Below, one piece after another: positions 49,125 to 58,810 of a DNA stretch of 64,000 nucleotides. The stretch covers positions 62,001 to 126,000 of the forward strand of contig NZ_ATVM01000004.1 in the NCBI RefSeq assembly GCF_000420725.1, written 5' to 3'. The stretch comes from Marinococcus halotolerans DSM 16375. GTDB lineage: Bacteria > Bacillota > Bacilli > Bacillales > Marinococcaceae. The notes below the pieces were generated by a model, which was not told the origin of the DNA, made no database searches, and saw only the letters and a program-made list of their open reading frames with translations. Numbering within the stretch: position 1 is the stretch's first letter; each line of letters opens with the position of its first letter. A program made the translations under genes and the position numbers.

Positions 49125-49254
49125 TATATATTGTTTTTAAAGTAGTAATAGTAGTAGGGCTTGTTAGTACTGTGGATAAATAAGATTTGAACTGCTAATT
49201 CAGGCATTTAAACCTGTTAATAAGTTGTGCATAACTTCAGGTCGTTATCCACAT
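49125..49254. other. oriC, unwinding part (dnaA-dnaN gap) with DnaA-trios
   Basis: DnaA boxes TGTGGATAA (49171-49179) and TTATCCACA (49245-49253, next to the dnaA stop), plus a weaker TGTGCATAA near 49226. Thirteen bp beyond the first box is a run TAG-TAA-TAG-TAG-TAG (49143-49157), the DnaA-trio element that helps DnaA load onto single strands, followed by AT-rich TATATATATTGTTTTTAA (49124-49140). Order and spacing match the basal unwinding system of B. subtilis incC. Confidence 0.85.
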
Positions 49255-50595
49255 CTATGTGCGTAACTGATCGATGATTCCCTGGACCGTTTTTTGCAGT
49301 TCTGTATCTGTAGACATTAGATTTGATATTTTTTCGTGGGCATGAATGACGGTCGTATGGTCTCTGCCGCCAAAAGCCTCGCCAATTTTTGGCAGAGAGG
49401 CATCGGTCATTTCCCGGGACAGATACATGGCGATCTGACGCGGAAAAGCGATGCTCTTCGTACGTTTTTTTGCCTTTAATTCGGGCACAGGCATCTGAAA
49501 CTGAGTCGCTACCCTTTCCTGAATATGCTCAATAGTGACTGTCTTCGGCTGGGCAGTAGGAATGATGTCTTTTAAAGCTTCAGCCGCGAGGTCAGCGTTC
49601 ATGTCCTGATTGATCAACGAAGAATAAGCGACGACACGGATAAGTGCCCCCTCGAGTTCACGGATGTTTGTATCAATTTGGTTGGCAATATAGAGCATGA
49701 CCTCGTTTGGAATATCAAGCATTTCTGCTTTCGCTTTTTTACGCAGAATAGCGATTCTTGTTTCGAGATCCGGCGGCGTGATATCGGTGATTAACCCCCA
49801 TTCAAACCGGGAACGGAGCCGGTCTTCAAGCGTTGGTATTTCCTTTGGCGGCCGATCGCTTGAGATGACAATTTGTTTGCTTTCTTCATGAAGAGCGTTA
49901 AAGGTGTGGAAAAACTCTTCCTGTGTCTGCTCTTTTCCCGCTAAAAACTGAATATCGTCGATAAGCAGTACATCGACGTTTCGATATTTGTTCCGGAAAT
50001 GCACGGCTTTGTTGTCCCGGATAGCATTGATAAATTCATTGGTGAACTTTTCGGAGGACAGGTACATAACTTTGGCATTGGGGTTATGATCAATAACATA
50101 ATGGCCGATGGCATGCATCAGGTGGGTTTTTCCAAGGCCGACACCGCCGTAAATAAATAATGGATTGTATGCTTTGGCCGGCGCTTCAGCTACTGCAAGC
50201 GATGCGGCATGGGCAAAACGATTCCCGGAGCCGATCACAAAAGTATTAAATGAGTATTTATCATTCAGCATGCTCTTTGGAGGGTCCTGGCTGGAACCGG
50301 ACGGAGCCGTTTTTGGAGGCGCTGGTTCATTTTCAACCGGAGCTTCAGCCTGCGGTATCACAAATTTCACCTGCAGCGCGGATCCGGTAATATCTTCTAA
50401 AGCGTCAGTAATCAGGTTTGTATAACGGCTCTCAAGCCAGTCGCGGGCAAACTCGTTCGGTGCTTCAATAATGACGGTATCTCCTTGAAGATCCGAGGCC
50501 TCAGTCGCTTTCAACCACGTTTCATAGCTTGGTTTACTTACTTTTTCCTGCATTAGTTCCAATGTCTGGTTCCATAAATCAGTAATATTTTCCAA
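49255..50595 (-). CDS. dnaA: Chromosomal replication initiator DnaA
   Basis: 446 residues, exactly the B. subtilis length. Domain I (about 1-85, [17 protein letters not shown]), a short linker, AAA+ domain with Walker [17 protein letters not shown] (about 148), Walker [10 protein letters not shown] (about 212) and the arginine finger region, then domain IV helix-turn-helix with the signature [16 protein letters not shown] (about 410) that reads DnaA boxes. The start is TTG 50595, with AGAGGAGTG 8 nt upstream and in register with homologues; earlier in-frame codons are not supported. Confidence 0.98.
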   Translation of the reverse strand: MENITDLWNQTLELMQEKVSKPSYETWLKATEASDLQGDTVIIEAPNEFARDWLESRYTNLITDALEDITGSALQVKFVIPQAEAPVENEPAPPKTAPSGSSQDPPKSMLNDKYSFNTFVIGSGNRFAHAASLAVAEAPAKAYNPLFIYGGVGLGKTHLMHAIGHYVIDHNPNAKVMYLSSEKFTNEFINAIRDNKAVHFRNKYRNVDVLLIDDIQFLAGKEQTQEEFFHTFNALHEESKQIVISSDRPPKEIPTLEDRLRSRFEWGLITDITPPDLETRIAILRKKAKAEMLDIPNEVMLYIANQIDTNIRELEGALIRVVAYSSLINQDMNADLAAEALKDIIPTAQPKTVTIEHIQERVATQFQMPVPELKAKKRTKSIAFPRQIAMYLSREMTDASLPKIGEAFGGRDHTTVIHAHEKISNLMSTDTELQKTVQGIIDQLRT

Positions 50596-50812
50596 TAAGG
50601 ACGCACTCCTCTCGTACAGGTTTAGCAGTATACAATGGTTTGGCTGGAGACTCAAATCGCTGGAAAGACAGAAAAGGCTTCTATCTTATCATGGTGAAAG
50701 AAAGAAACCCAATAAGTGAATATGCGGGAGATGCATATTGTATGCGGTATAAAATTATTGTGCAATAATAATAAAATTATGTAAAAAAAGAAATACACAT
50801 AATGCACAGGGC

Positions 50813-51073
50813 TGTGAATAACATTGTCCAATGGCTGTGGAAAATTATCCACAAAGTTATCAACAGCTGTGGATAAGGTTGCATTGTATGGAATGTTATT
50901 AACAGAAACTTAATCCATGATAGCAAATAAAAAGATGAATAACAACGGGAACATATTTGTTTATCCACAAACTCAAGAACTTGTGTATAGAAACTATCCA
51001 CAGCACAAGATTATGTGTACAAGTTGTTTATAACGCTGTGGGCATTTTTTATGTTCGCTTTTGACTATCCACA
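50813..51073. other. oriC, DnaA-box cluster between dnaA and rpmH
   Basis: The 624-bp dnaA-rpmH gap holds perfect boxes at 50845-50853 (TTATCCACA), 50868-50876 (TGTGGATAA) and 50961-50969 (TTATCCACA), and one-mismatch boxes at 50813-50821, 50857-50865 (TTATCAACA), 50994-51002 and 51065-51073 (CTATCCACA). Tract 50745-50795 is AT-rich. This corresponds to incA/incB of B. subtilis and, with the region by dnaN, makes a bipartite origin. It also overlaps the dnaA promoter region, so DnaA probably autoregulates. No gene lies here. Confidence 0.92.
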
Positions 51074-51138
51074 TAGTAAAGAAGAATCGCTGTGTACAAA
51101 CGCAGTAAAAACAGCTGCCGGTATCGCCCAGGGGGTGG

Positions 51139-51167
51139 TTGACAGTTTTTCTTATTCTCTATATAAT
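51139..51167 (+). promoter_or_regulatory. Consensus sigma-A promoter of rpmH
   Basis: TTGACA, a 17-bp spacer and TATAAT, a perfect match to the vegetative consensus, about 53 bp before the rpmH start. Confidence 0.9.
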
Positions 51168-51219
51168 TTACGGGAATGTTTTCGAACGTTTATTACTCCT
51201 TGAGGAGGTGCGATACACT

Positions 51220-51357
51220 ATGGGAAAACCAACATTTACCCCTAACAACCGGAAGCGTAAAAAAGTACACGGTTTCCGTGCGAGAATGGGAACAAAGAAC
51301 GGTCGTCAGGTTTTGAAAAATCGTCGTCGTAAAGGTAGAAAAGTATTATCTGCATAA
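51220..51357 (+). CDS. rpmH: Ribosomal protein L34
   Basis: 45 residues, very basic: [19 protein letters not shown] then [20 protein letters not shown]. Component of the large ribosomal subunit. ATG 51220 follows TGAGGAGGTG 9 nt upstream. First gene on the plus-strand side of the origin, ahead of rnpA. Confidence 0.98.
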   Translation: MGKPTFTPNNRKRKKVHGFRARMGTKNGRQVLKNRRRKGRKVLSA

Positions 51358-51391
51358 GAAGGCCACGGATTCTATCCAGTGGTCTTTTTTT
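51358..51391 (+). terminator. Terminator after rpmH
   Basis: GGCCAC and GTGGTC arms followed by seven T. Part of the transcripts may read on into rnpA. Confidence 0.8.
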
Positions 51392-51456
51392 CTGTCTTCA
51401 GCCGGAAAGAAAAATAAAATTGCCGGCAGTTATTATAGGAAAAAGGGGGCCGGGTA

Positions 51457-51819
51457 ATGAAAAAGCACAATCGTTTAAAAAAGAATCACGAGTTCAGCTA
51501 TATTTTTGCGCACGGAACTTCCGTTGCCAACCGGCAGTTTGTGCTTTATACCTTAAAAAGAGAGGAGCAGGTTCATTACCGGGCAGGCCTCACTGTCAGT
51601 AAGCGAATGGGAAATGCCGTCATGCGCAACCGGATCAAGCGCTATCTGCGCGAAGCTGTATCGGAACTCGAGCCCCGGATCCCGGGAGGCTACGACCTGG
51701 TAGTCATAGCGAGGAAACCGGTAGCGGATATGGATTACCATGAAACGAAAAAAAGTCTGACCCATGTATTTAAAAAAGCCGGTTTGTTAAACTCAGGTAA
51801 AGCAAAGCCCAAAAGGTAA
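51457..51819 (+). CDS. rnpA: Ribonuclease P protein component
   Basis: 120 residues, basic. The RNR signature is in TVSKRMGNAVMRNRIKRYLREAV (about 47-68). It supports the RNase P RNA in 5-prime processing of tRNA. Start ATG 51457 has GGGGG upstream. In most bacilli spoIIIJ follows directly; here there is a 217-bp gap and then jag. Confidence 0.97.
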   Translation: MKKHNRLKKNHEFSYIFAHGTSVANRQFVLYTLKREEQVHYRAGLTVSKRMGNAVMRNRIKRYLREAVSELEPRIPGGYDLVVIARKPVADMDYHETKKSLTHVFKKAGLLNSGKAKPKR

Positions 51820-52036
51820 ACAAGAAGCTGTTTTCGCTTCTGAATCGGCAGCGGCCGGGAGCGAAGATACTTTTAAAATAGAGGGATTTCCGCCGGCACT
51901 GAAGAAATTATTTACAGGGCCCATGGGAAATTAACATCAGAATTATTTTGCCCCTGCACGTACGTGCAGCATATGCATATAGATGTCCGCAATGAACGAA
52001 AAGCAGGTACTAAGAAACAAGGAGGGCGGGGTAACG
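51820..52036. other. Gap between rnpA and jag where spoIIIJ is expected
   Basis: 217 bp without a gene, where bacilli normally carry the yidC/spoIIIJ insertase gene of about 780 bp. No remnant of that protein is recognisable in the three plus frames. The gap has a 16-bp perfect palindrome CTGCACGTACGTGCAG (51954-51969) followed by ATATGCATAT, and a small AGAAGC/GCTTCT hairpin directly after rnpA. Confidence 0.8.
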
Positions 52037-52672
52037 GTGGACCAATCAATGAAGGTTTCCGGGAAAACAGTAGAAGAAGCTTTAGACACAGCTGTGCGGG
52101 AGTGGGAAACAACAATAGGCCGTATTGAATATCATGTGCTTGAACAGCCAAGAAAAGGGTTTCTCGGTATTGGAGCGAAGCAGGCTTCCATAGAAGTATT
52201 CCTTCGAATCGATCCTGTGGAGGAAGCGGCTGCATACTTAAAAGATCTGGTACAGGCTATGAATATAGAAGCAGAGGTGGAAGTAAAGATCTCAAGAAAG
52301 CATACTATGATGGAGATCAAAGGCTCTTCTCTGGGCCTTCTGATTGGAAAACGAGGAAAGACCCTCGATGCGCTCCAGCATCTTACGAACACCGCCGCCA
52401 ATAAGTACGCTGACGCCAAGCAGCATATTATAATTGACGCTGAAAATTACCGAGGGAAACGAAAAGAATCGCTGCAGCGGTTTGCCGAGCGCATGGCGGG
52501 GAAAGCTATCCGGGAAAATGGGACAATTAAACTTGAGCCCATGGACGCAGCGGAACGAAAAATTATTCATCAGACCCTGCACCAGCATAAAAATGTTGAA
52601 ACAACGTCGTCTGGAAAAGAACCAAGACGCCACGTAGTAATCACACCTGCTGCAAAAGAAAAGCAAAAATAG
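52037..52672 (+). CDS. jag: RNA-binding protein Jag (KhpB)
   Basis: 211 residues. N-terminal Jag domain (SGKTVEEALDTAVREWE... PRKGFLGIG), a KH type II domain with GLLIGKRGKTLDALQHL (about 105-120), and a C-terminal R3H domain with IKLEPMDAAERKIIHQTL (about 170). KhpB with KhpA binds RNA and affects cell size and envelope. GTG 52037 follows AAGGAGGG at 11 nt; ATG 52049 is an alternative. Normally cotranscribed with spoIIIJ, which is missing here. Confidence 0.92.
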   Translation: MDQSMKVSGKTVEEALDTAVREWETTIGRIEYHVLEQPRKGFLGIGAKQASIEVFLRIDPVEEAAAYLKDLVQAMNIEAEVEVKISRKHTMMEIKGSSLGLLIGKRGKTLDALQHLTNTAANKYADAKQHIIIDAENYRGKRKESLQRFAERMAGKAIRENGTIKLEPMDAAERKIIHQTLHQHKNVETTSSGKEPRRHVVITPAAKEKQK

Positions 52673-52679
52673 AACGAGC

Positions 52680-52707
52680 TGCCGTCTGGAGTACCAGGCG
52701 GTTTTTT
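52680..52707 (+). terminator. Terminator after jag
   Basis: GCCGTCTGG and CCAGGCGG arms with a 4-nt loop, followed by six T. Confidence 0.85.
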
Positions 52708-52731
52708 AAACAGAAGGCATCTGTACACAGG

Positions 52732-52749
52732 TTATCCACATGTGGATAA
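52732..52749. promoter_or_regulatory. Two consensus DnaA boxes head to head
   Basis: TTATCCACATGTGGATAA is an 18-bp perfect palindrome made of two inverted consensus DnaA boxes with no spacer. It lies in the jag-mnmE gap, 140 bp before mnmE and 1.7 kb from the main box cluster. Confidence 0.75.
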
Positions 52750-52889
52750 AAACCTTTTGCGAACTTGCTTTCATATGATATTCTATTTAGTTAGAAGCAT
52801 ATAAGGAAACGACGAAAACGATGCCGAAAAAAGGTGTCGTCCTTTTCGTATGTCTAATAGATGAAGAAAAACCCAGGGAGGGTTGATGA

Positions 52890-54266
52890 ATGGAAACAGA
52901 TACAATTGCCGCGATTTCCACTCCGAGCGGGGAAGGGGCTATTGCGATTGTCCGCCTGAGCGGAGACGAAGCGCTTGCTATTGCGGATCATGTGTATAAG
53001 GGCAAAAAATCTCTTCATGATGTGGAAACGCATACGATCCATTATGGGCATATTATCGACCCGGCGGACGGCTCCGTAATTGAAGAATCCATGATTTCTG
53101 TGCTCAGGGCCCCAAAAACATTTACAAGAGAAGATATCGTGGAAATTAACTGCCACGGAGGGCTGGTCTCGGTTAATCGTGTTCTTGATAACGTATTAAG
53201 TCAGGGAGCGCGGCTGGCGGAGCCTGGAGAGTTTACGAAACGTGCATTTTTAAATGGGCGTATTGATCTGACGCAGGCAGAAGGCGTCATGGACCTGATC
53301 AGAGCCAAAACTGACCGGGCCATGCAGAGTGCTTTAAAGCAGGTGGAAGGAAGACTTTCCGAACGGATCCGTAAGCTTCGCCAAAAGCTTCTCGAAACAG
53401 TGGCCAATGTGGAAGTGAATATTGACTACCCTGAATTTGATGCTGATGTTGTGACGACGAATGTTTTAAAGGAAAATGTAGCGTTTGTCGGCGAAGAGAT
53501 CGACCAGCTGCTCGTAACGGCGAGACAGGGGAAAATTATGCGGGAAGGGCTCGGCACAGCGATTATCGGCCGGCCAAACGTAGGAAAATCCTCCCTGATG
53601 AATAATTTGGTACATGAAAATAAAGCAATTGTAACGGAAGTGCCCGGCACTACAAGAGACGTGCTCGAAGAGTATGTAAACGTCCGGGGTGTGCCTCTTC
53701 GTTTAATTGATACCGCCGGCATACGTGAAACTGAGGATATTGTGGAAAAGATCGGCGTAGAACGCTCCCGCCAGGTGCTTCAGGAAGCGGAGCTGATCCT
53801 TCTTGTCATCAACAGCGCAGAGCCGCTGTCCGATGAAGACCGAGCATTATTTCAGGCAGTTCAGGGCATGAATGTTATTGTTATAATGAATAAAACGGAT
53901 CTTCCCAAACAGGTGGATGAGGAAGAACTCCGGGAGTATACATCCGGCCGGCCGATTATTGCCGCTTCTTTTCTGAATGATGAAGGCATCGACAGTCTTG
54001 AAGAAGCAATCGCCCATCTCTTTTTTGATGAAGGAGTAGAGGCAGCAGACATGAATTATTTGTCCAATGCCCGTCATATTGGGTTGTTGAACCAGGCAAA
54101 ACGTTCGGTAAATGACGCTTTGGAAGCCGTGGAAATGGGAGTGCCGGTAGACATGGTACAAATTGATATTACCCGGGCCTGGGAACAGCTCGGAGAAATT
54201 GTCGGAGAAAACGTGCACGACGGATTAATTGATCAGCTGTTTGCCCAGTTTTGTCTCGGAAAATAG
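52890..54266 (+). CDS. mnmE: tRNA modification GTPase MnmE
   Basis: 458 residues. N-terminal formyl-THF-binding domain ([25 protein letters not shown]), a helical domain split by a G domain (about 215-380) with [12 protein letters not shown], switch [16 protein letters not shown], and the C-terminal FCLGK with the essential cysteine. With MnmG it forms the cmnm5-uridine at U34 of several tRNAs. ATG 52890 after GGGAGGG. The leader has an ACGAAAA/TTTTCGT hairpin (52812-52849). Probably cotranscribed with mnmG. Confidence 0.97.
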   Translation: METDTIAAISTPSGEGAIAIVRLSGDEALAIADHVYKGKKSLHDVETHTIHYGHIIDPADGSVIEESMISVLRAPKTFTREDIVEINCHGGLVSVNRVLDNVLSQGARLAEPGEFTKRAFLNGRIDLTQAEGVMDLIRAKTDRAMQSALKQVEGRLSERIRKLRQKLLETVANVEVNIDYPEFDADVVTTNVLKENVAFVGEEIDQLLVTARQGKIMREGLGTAIIGRPNVGKSSLMNNLVHENKAIVTEVPGTTRDVLEEYVNVRGVPLRLIDTAGIRETEDIVEKIGVERSRQVLQEAELILLVINSAEPLSDEDRALFQAVQGMNVIVIMNKTDLPKQVDEEELREYTSGRPIIAASFLNDEGIDSLEEAIAHLFFDEGVEAADMNYLSNARHIGLLNQAKRSVNDALEAVEMGVPVDMVQIDITRAWEQLGEIVGENVHDGLIDQLFAQFCLGK

Positions 54267-54312
54267 ATACGTCCGCTGCAGGCGGAGGGTAATACTAGAA
54301 GGAGGAACCGTA

Positions 54313-56193
54313 ATGAGTTACAACGGAGGAAATTATGACACGATTGTCATCGGCGCCGGACATGCGGGCGTAGAAGCAGGGCTTGCTTCTGCACGCATGG
54401 GAGCCAGCACATTGATGCTGACGCTGAACCTCGACGCCGTAGCGTTTATGCCGTGCAACCCGTCTGTAGGAGGGCCGGCAAAAGGGATTGTCGTTCGCGA
54501 AATTGATGCGCTCGGCGGAGAAATGGCTAAAAATATTGATAAAACGCATATCCAGATGCGGATGCTTAATACAGGAAAGGGACCGGCTGTTCAGGCACTC
54601 CGTGCCCAGGCCGATAAATTTCTTTATCAGCAGGAAATGAAGCGGACCCTTGAGAACACAGAAAATTTAACGATCCGCCAGGGTCTGGTGGAGGAGTTGA
54701 TCGTTGAAGATAACGTATGCAAGGGTGTAGTTACTAACACTGGCGCGAGCTACTACGCTTCATCGGTCGTAGTGACAACAGGAACTTATCTGCGCGGCAA
54801 GATTATTCTCGGAGAACTCGCGTATGAAAGCGGCCCGAATAACATGCAGCCTTCCATCAATTTGTCGGACAGCATTAAAGCGCTCGGCCTTGACATGGTC
54901 CGGTTCAAAACCGGAACGCCGCCGCGGGTAAACAGTAATTCCATCGATTACAGCAAAACAGAGATTCAGCCCGGTGATGAACAGCCGCGGGCCTTTTCCT
55001 ATGAAACGGTGGAATTCATTACCGATCAGCTGCCATGCTGGCTCACCTATACCGGCGCAGAAACGCATGAGCTGATCACGAACAATCTGCAGCGTTCCCC
55101 AATGTATTCCGGTATGATAGAAGGAACCGGTCCGAGATACTGTCCTTCAATTGAGGACAAAATTGTCCGTTTTAATGACAAGCCGAAGCACCAGATTTTC
55201 CTCGAGCCTGAAGGCCGAAATACAGATGAAGTATACGTGCAGGGGCTCTCAACCAGTCTTCCGGAGGACATTCAGTTTGGCATACTCAAAACAATTCCGG
55301 GGCTTGAAAACGTAAAAATGATGCGCCCGGGATATGCGATCGAATACGATGCCATCGTACCGACGCAGCTGTGGCCGACCCTTGAAACAAAAACCGTGGA
55401 AGGTCTCTTCACGGCCGGTCAGATTAACGGCACGTCCGGATATGAGGAAGCTGCCGGCCAGGGAATTATGGCCGGAATCAACGCAGCCCGCAAAGCACAG
55501 GGCAGGGAAGGCGTCATCCTCGACCGTTCGGATGCTTATATCGGGGTATTGATCGACGATCTGGTCACTAAAGGCACTAACGAACCATACCGTCTGTTAA
55601 CGTCGAGGGCGGAATATCGCCTGCTTCTCCGTCATGATAACGCCGACCTGCGTTTAACCGAAATCGGCCGGGAGATCGGATTGGTTCCGGAGGCCCGCTA
55701 CGAACGATTTGTGCATAAAAAAGAATCGATCGAGGCCGAGAAAAAACGATTGGAAAGCTTTACCCTGAAGCCGAATGAAGAAATCAATGACATGCTTATT
55801 TCCCGTGGCTCGACAGCGATGAAGGAAGCAGCTTCGGCGGCTCACCTGATGAAGCGGCCGGAAATCGGTTATGCTGATGTCGCTCCATTTGCAGACGCAC
55901 CGTCGTCTATTGCGCCGGATGTAACTGAGCAGGTGGAAATCCAGGTGAAATACGAAGGGTATATTTCCAAACAGCTTGAACAGGTCGAGCGGATGAAGAA
56001 AATGGAAGAGAAGAAGATTCCGGAGAGCATCGATTACCATTCCATTTCCGGTATTGCAATTGAAGCGAGACAAAAGCTTTCAGAAGTACGTCCGCTTTCT
56101 GTCGGTCAGGCGTCCCGTGTATCCGGGGTAAATCCGTCCGATATATCTATACTGCTTGTGTATATTGAACAGGGCCGTATGGCAACAACGTAA
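54313..56193 (+). CDS. mnmG: tRNA uridine-5-carboxymethylaminomethyl modification enzyme MnmG
   Basis: 626 residues. FAD-binding motif [21 protein letters not shown] near the N-terminus, the conserved [22 protein letters not shown] (about 47-68), GTPPRV (about 205) and the second signature [16 protein letters not shown] (about 370). Partner of MnmE. Start ATG 54313, with AGAAGGAGGA upstream; an in-frame extension back into mnmE is not used. Followed by a terminator. Confidence 0.97.
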   Translation: MSYNGGNYDTIVIGAGHAGVEAGLASARMGASTLMLTLNLDAVAFMPCNPSVGGPAKGIVVREIDALGGEMAKNIDKTHIQMRMLNTGKGPAVQALRAQADKFLYQQEMKRTLENTENLTIRQGLVEELIVEDNVCKGVVTNTGASYYASSVVVTTGTYLRGKIILGELAYESGPNNMQPSINLSDSIKALGLDMVRFKTGTPPRVNSNSIDYSKTEIQPGDEQPRAFSYETVEFITDQLPCWLTYTGAETHELITNNLQRSPMYSGMIEGTGPRYCPSIEDKIVRFNDKPKHQIFLEPEGRNTDEVYVQGLSTSLPEDIQFGILKTIPGLENVKMMRPGYAIEYDAIVPTQLWPTLETKTVEGLFTAGQINGTSGYEEAAGQGIMAGINAARKAQGREGVILDRSDAYIGVLIDDLVTKGTNEPYRLLTSRAEYRLLLRHDNADLRLTEIGREIGLVPEARYERFVHKKESIEAEKKRLESFTLKPNEEINDMLISRGSTAMKEAASAAHLMKRPEIGYADVAPFADAPSSIAPDVTEQVEIQVKYEGYISKQLEQVERMKKMEEKKIPESIDYHSISGIAIEARQKLSEVRPLSVGQASRVSGVNPSDISILLVYIEQGRMATT

Positions 56194-56203
56194 CAGTGCG
56201 TGA

Positions 56204-56239
56204 TAAAGCCCCTGCTTAGCGAAAGCAGGGGCTTTTTTT
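56204..56239 (+). terminator. Terminator after mnmG
   Basis: AAGCCCCTGCTT and its complement form a 12-bp stem with a short loop and seven T, so rsmG has its own promoter or depends on read-through. Confidence 0.92.
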
Positions 56240-56322
56240 CAAGATACGCCGTCTTTCTGCGGTGCAGATACCAGGAGTATGGGCGTGATCGTATTATCCA
56301 GTGAAGGGCAGGAAAGACAAGA

Positions 56323-57036
56323 ATGAGTAAAGAAAATTTTCCCGAATGGCTTGAAGCCATACATATCTCTTTGAACACTAAACAGAAAAAGCAGTTCGAG
56401 CAGTATTATCAGCTGCTTGTCGAATGGAATGAGCGCATGAACCTGACAGGCATTACTGAAGAACGGGAGGTGTATGAAAAACATTTTTATGATTCCCTTA
56501 CCGGAGCTTCCCTGGCGGCCTTTAAGGAAGAGGGAAGCCTGATCGATGTCGGTTCAGGAGCCGGCTTCCCGAGTCTGCCTCTTAAGATTTGCTTTCCAGG
56601 GCTTCAGGTTACCATTGTCGACTCTTTAAAAAAACGCATCGGTTTTTTAGAGGAAATCGTGAGTGAACTCGGGCTTGAAGGAGTGACTCTCATCCATGAC
56701 CGGGCCGAGCAGCTCGCGCGTCAAAAGGCATACCGGGATCAGTTTGACGCAGCCAGTGCCCGGGCTGTGGCCAAGCTTCCAGTGCTGCTCGAGCTCTGTT
56801 TGCCGTTTGTAAAGCCGGGAGGTGTTTTCATTGCGTGGAAGGGTGCAAGTGGAGAAGAGGAACTGCATGAGGCGGAAAACGCCCTCGTAAAATTAGAAGC
56901 AGAAGCAGCAGCCCCGAAGAAAATGAAGCTCCCGGAAGAACAGAGCGAGCGGGTACTTTTAACATTCGAAAAAAAGAAAAAAACCCCAAAAACGTATCCG
57001 AGAAAACCAGGAACCCCGGCGAAAAATCCTTTATAA
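56323..57036 (+). CDS. rsmG: 16S rRNA (guanine-527-N7)-methyltransferase RsmG
   Basis: 237 residues. SAM-dependent methyltransferase: SLIDVGSGAGFPSLPLKI (motif I, about 70-88), TIVDSLKKRIGFLEEI, and ARAVAKLPVLLELCLPFVKPGG. It methylates G527 of 16S rRNA; its loss gives low-level streptomycin resistance in many bacteria. ATG 56323. The C-terminal tail (KKKKTPKTYPRKPGTPAKNP) is basic. Between mnmG and noc, the usual order. Confidence 0.96.
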   Translation: MSKENFPEWLEAIHISLNTKQKKQFEQYYQLLVEWNERMNLTGITEEREVYEKHFYDSLTGASLAAFKEEGSLIDVGSGAGFPSLPLKICFPGLQVTIVDSLKKRIGFLEEIVSELGLEGVTLIHDRAEQLARQKAYRDQFDAASARAVAKLPVLLELCLPFVKPGGVFIAWKGASGEEELHEAENALVKLEAEAAAPKKMKLPEEQSERVLLTFEKKKKTPKTYPRKPGTPAKNPL

Positions 57037-57153
57037 TCACTCACGGCTCATTCGACAACCCTTAGAAACGTGATAGAATGAAAATAGCAAATGTACGAAC
57101 TCAACGAGTGAAGCATCAAGGGCCGCAGTTTTTAAGTGAGGTGATATACGGGT

Positions 57154-57996
57154 ATGAAACAGTCTATTCAAAAATGGTTCGGCCTGGGGGACAACCAGGC
57201 CGAAAAAAGCGGCATTAATGAACACGAAGTCAAAATGATTCCTATTCATCAAATCATGGCCAATCCTTTTCAGCCGCGTACGATCTTTTCAGATGAAAAG
57301 CTTTCGGAACTAGCCCAGTCGCTGCAGACGCACGGCCTTCTACAGCCAATAACAGTCAGAAAGCAGTCCGGCGGCTATGAAATTATTGCTGGCGAAAGGC
57401 GCTGGCGCGCTTCGCAGAAGCTTGGATGGAAAGAGATACCGGCACTGGTGAAAGAATTTAATGACACCCAGACGGCTTCAATTGCGCTCATTGAAAACCT
57501 GCAGCGGGAAGCATTAACAGCGCTTGAAGAGGCAGCCGCATATGCCAGGCTGCTGGAAATGAACCAGCTTACACAGGCGAGTCTGGCGCAGCGGCTGGGG
57601 AAAAGTCAGTCCACCATTGCTAATAAGCTTCGTCTTTTGCATCTGTCTGAATACGTTCAGGAGAAGCTCTCCGAAAAAGAAATTACCGAACGGCATGCCA
57701 GAGCACTTCTGAAGCTGCCGGAGGCGGAGCGTCAGGATCGTATCGTTGATGAAGCCATTGAAAAGGACTGGAACGTAAAACAGACGGAAGATAAGATTGC
57801 GGCGTTGCTTGATCCAAAGCCGAAAAAGACAAAGCAGCCGAAAAAACACGTATCCAGGGATACCCGTATTGCCTTAAATACGATCCGGGAGTCGATAGAC
57901 ATGGTGACAAAAAGCGGCATGGCAATTGATACGGATGAAGAAGACTATGATGGTTATTATCAGGTGACCATTCGAATACCAAAATCGAAGCAGTAA
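57154..57996 (+). CDS. noc: Nucleoid occlusion protein Noc
   Basis: 280 residues, a ParB paralogue. N-terminal amphipathic membrane-binding helix ([12 protein letters not shown]), CTP-binding ParB domain with NPFQPRTIF (about 37) and AGERRWRA (about 80), helix-turn-helix with [24 protein letters not shown] (about 135-155) and a C-terminal dimerisation part. It binds NBS sites and keeps the division machinery off the nucleoid. ATG 57154 with GAGGTGA upstream. Two perfect and two near-perfect Noc sites are present in the window. Confidence 0.95.
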   Translation: MKQSIQKWFGLGDNQAEKSGINEHEVKMIPIHQIMANPFQPRTIFSDEKLSELAQSLQTHGLLQPITVRKQSGGYEIIAGERRWRASQKLGWKEIPALVKEFNDTQTASIALIENLQREALTALEEAAAYARLLEMNQLTQASLAQRLGKSQSTIANKLRLLHLSEYVQEKLSEKEITERHARALLKLPEAERQDRIVDEAIEKDWNVKQTEDKIAALLDPKPKKTKQPKKHVSRDTRIALNTIRESIDMVTKSGMAIDTDEEDYDGYYQVTIRIPKSKQ

Positions 57997-58036
57997 ACAA
58001 GAAGAACAGCAAGGAATTGGGAAAGTAGGTGTATCG

Positions 58037-58810
58037 ATGGCAAAAACTGTTGCTATCGCCAACCAGAAAGGCGGCGTTGGGAAAACAACAACAGCAGTGA
58101 ACATTAGTGCCTGTCTGGCACATGTGGGTCAGCGGGTGCTTCTCGTAGACATTGACCCGCAGGGCAACGCCACCAGCGGGGCCGGCATTGAAAAAGGGGA
58201 CGTTGAAAAATGCGTATATAACGTCCTCGTTGAAGATACAGATATTCGTGATATTGTCCGGGGCACAGCTTTGGAACAACTGGACGTAGTACCTGCCACT
58301 ATACAGCTGTCTGGGGCAGAAATTGAACTGGTCTCCACCATTTCCCGGGAAATAAGGCTGAAAAATGCGTTGGAGGATGTGGCTGCGCAGTACGACTACA
58401 TAATAATCGATTGCCCGCCCTCCCTTGGACTTTTAACGATCAACGCGCTTTCCGCTTCGGACTCGATTTTAATCCCTGTGCAGTGTGAGTACTACGCCCT
58501 GGAGGGATTGAGCCAGCTGCTCAATACGGTCCGGCTCGTCCAAAAGCACTTAAATCATGATCTGGAAATCGAAGGGGTCCTTCTTACAATGCTCGACGCA
58601 AGGACCAATCTTGGATTTCAGGTTATAGAAGAAGTGAAAAAATATTTTCAGGAAAAAGTATTCGAAACGATCATTCCCCGGAATATACGTCTTGGGGAAG
58701 CTCCAAGCCACGGTCTTCCAATTATTATGTATGACGCAAAGTCTAAGGGTGCCGAGGTCTATTTAGAATTAGCAAAGGAAGTGGTTGCTGGTGGCCAAAG
58801 GTCTAGGTAG
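58037..58810 (+). CDS. soj: Chromosome partitioning ATPase Soj (ParA)
   Basis: 257 residues. Deviant Walker [13 protein letters not shown] (about 12-22), Walker A-prime with [14 protein letters not shown], Walker [13 protein letters not shown]. It forms ATP-dependent dimers on DNA and, with Spo0J, segregates the origin and controls DnaA. ATG 58037. Overlaps spo0J by 20 nt. A perfect Noc binding site lies inside the gene. Confidence 0.97.
   Translation: MAKTVAIANQKGGVGKTTTAVNISACLAHVGQRVLLVDIDPQGNATSGAGIEKGDVEKCVYNVLVEDTDIRDIVRGTALEQLDVVPATIQLSGAEIELVSTISREIRLKNALEDVAAQYDYIIIDCPPSLGLLTINALSASDSILIPVQCEYYALEGLSQLLNTVRLVQKHLNHDLEIEGVLLTMLDARTNLGFQVIEEVKKYFQEKVFETIIPRNIRLGEAPSHGLPIIMYDAKSKGAEVYLELAKEVVAGGQRSR
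58340..58353. promoter_or_regulatory. Perfect Noc binding site inside soj
   Basis: ATTTCCCGGGAAAT, exact consensus, encoding part of the soj sequence ISREIR. Confidence 0.75.

Noticed and set aside
48441-49145. 234-residue frame antisense to dnaN
   Set aside because: Serine-rich shadow frame across a certain dnaN gene and into the oriC element.
49408-49421. ATTTCCCGGGACAG in dnaA as a Noc site
   Set aside because: Two mismatches, both in the second arm; too weak to list as a site.
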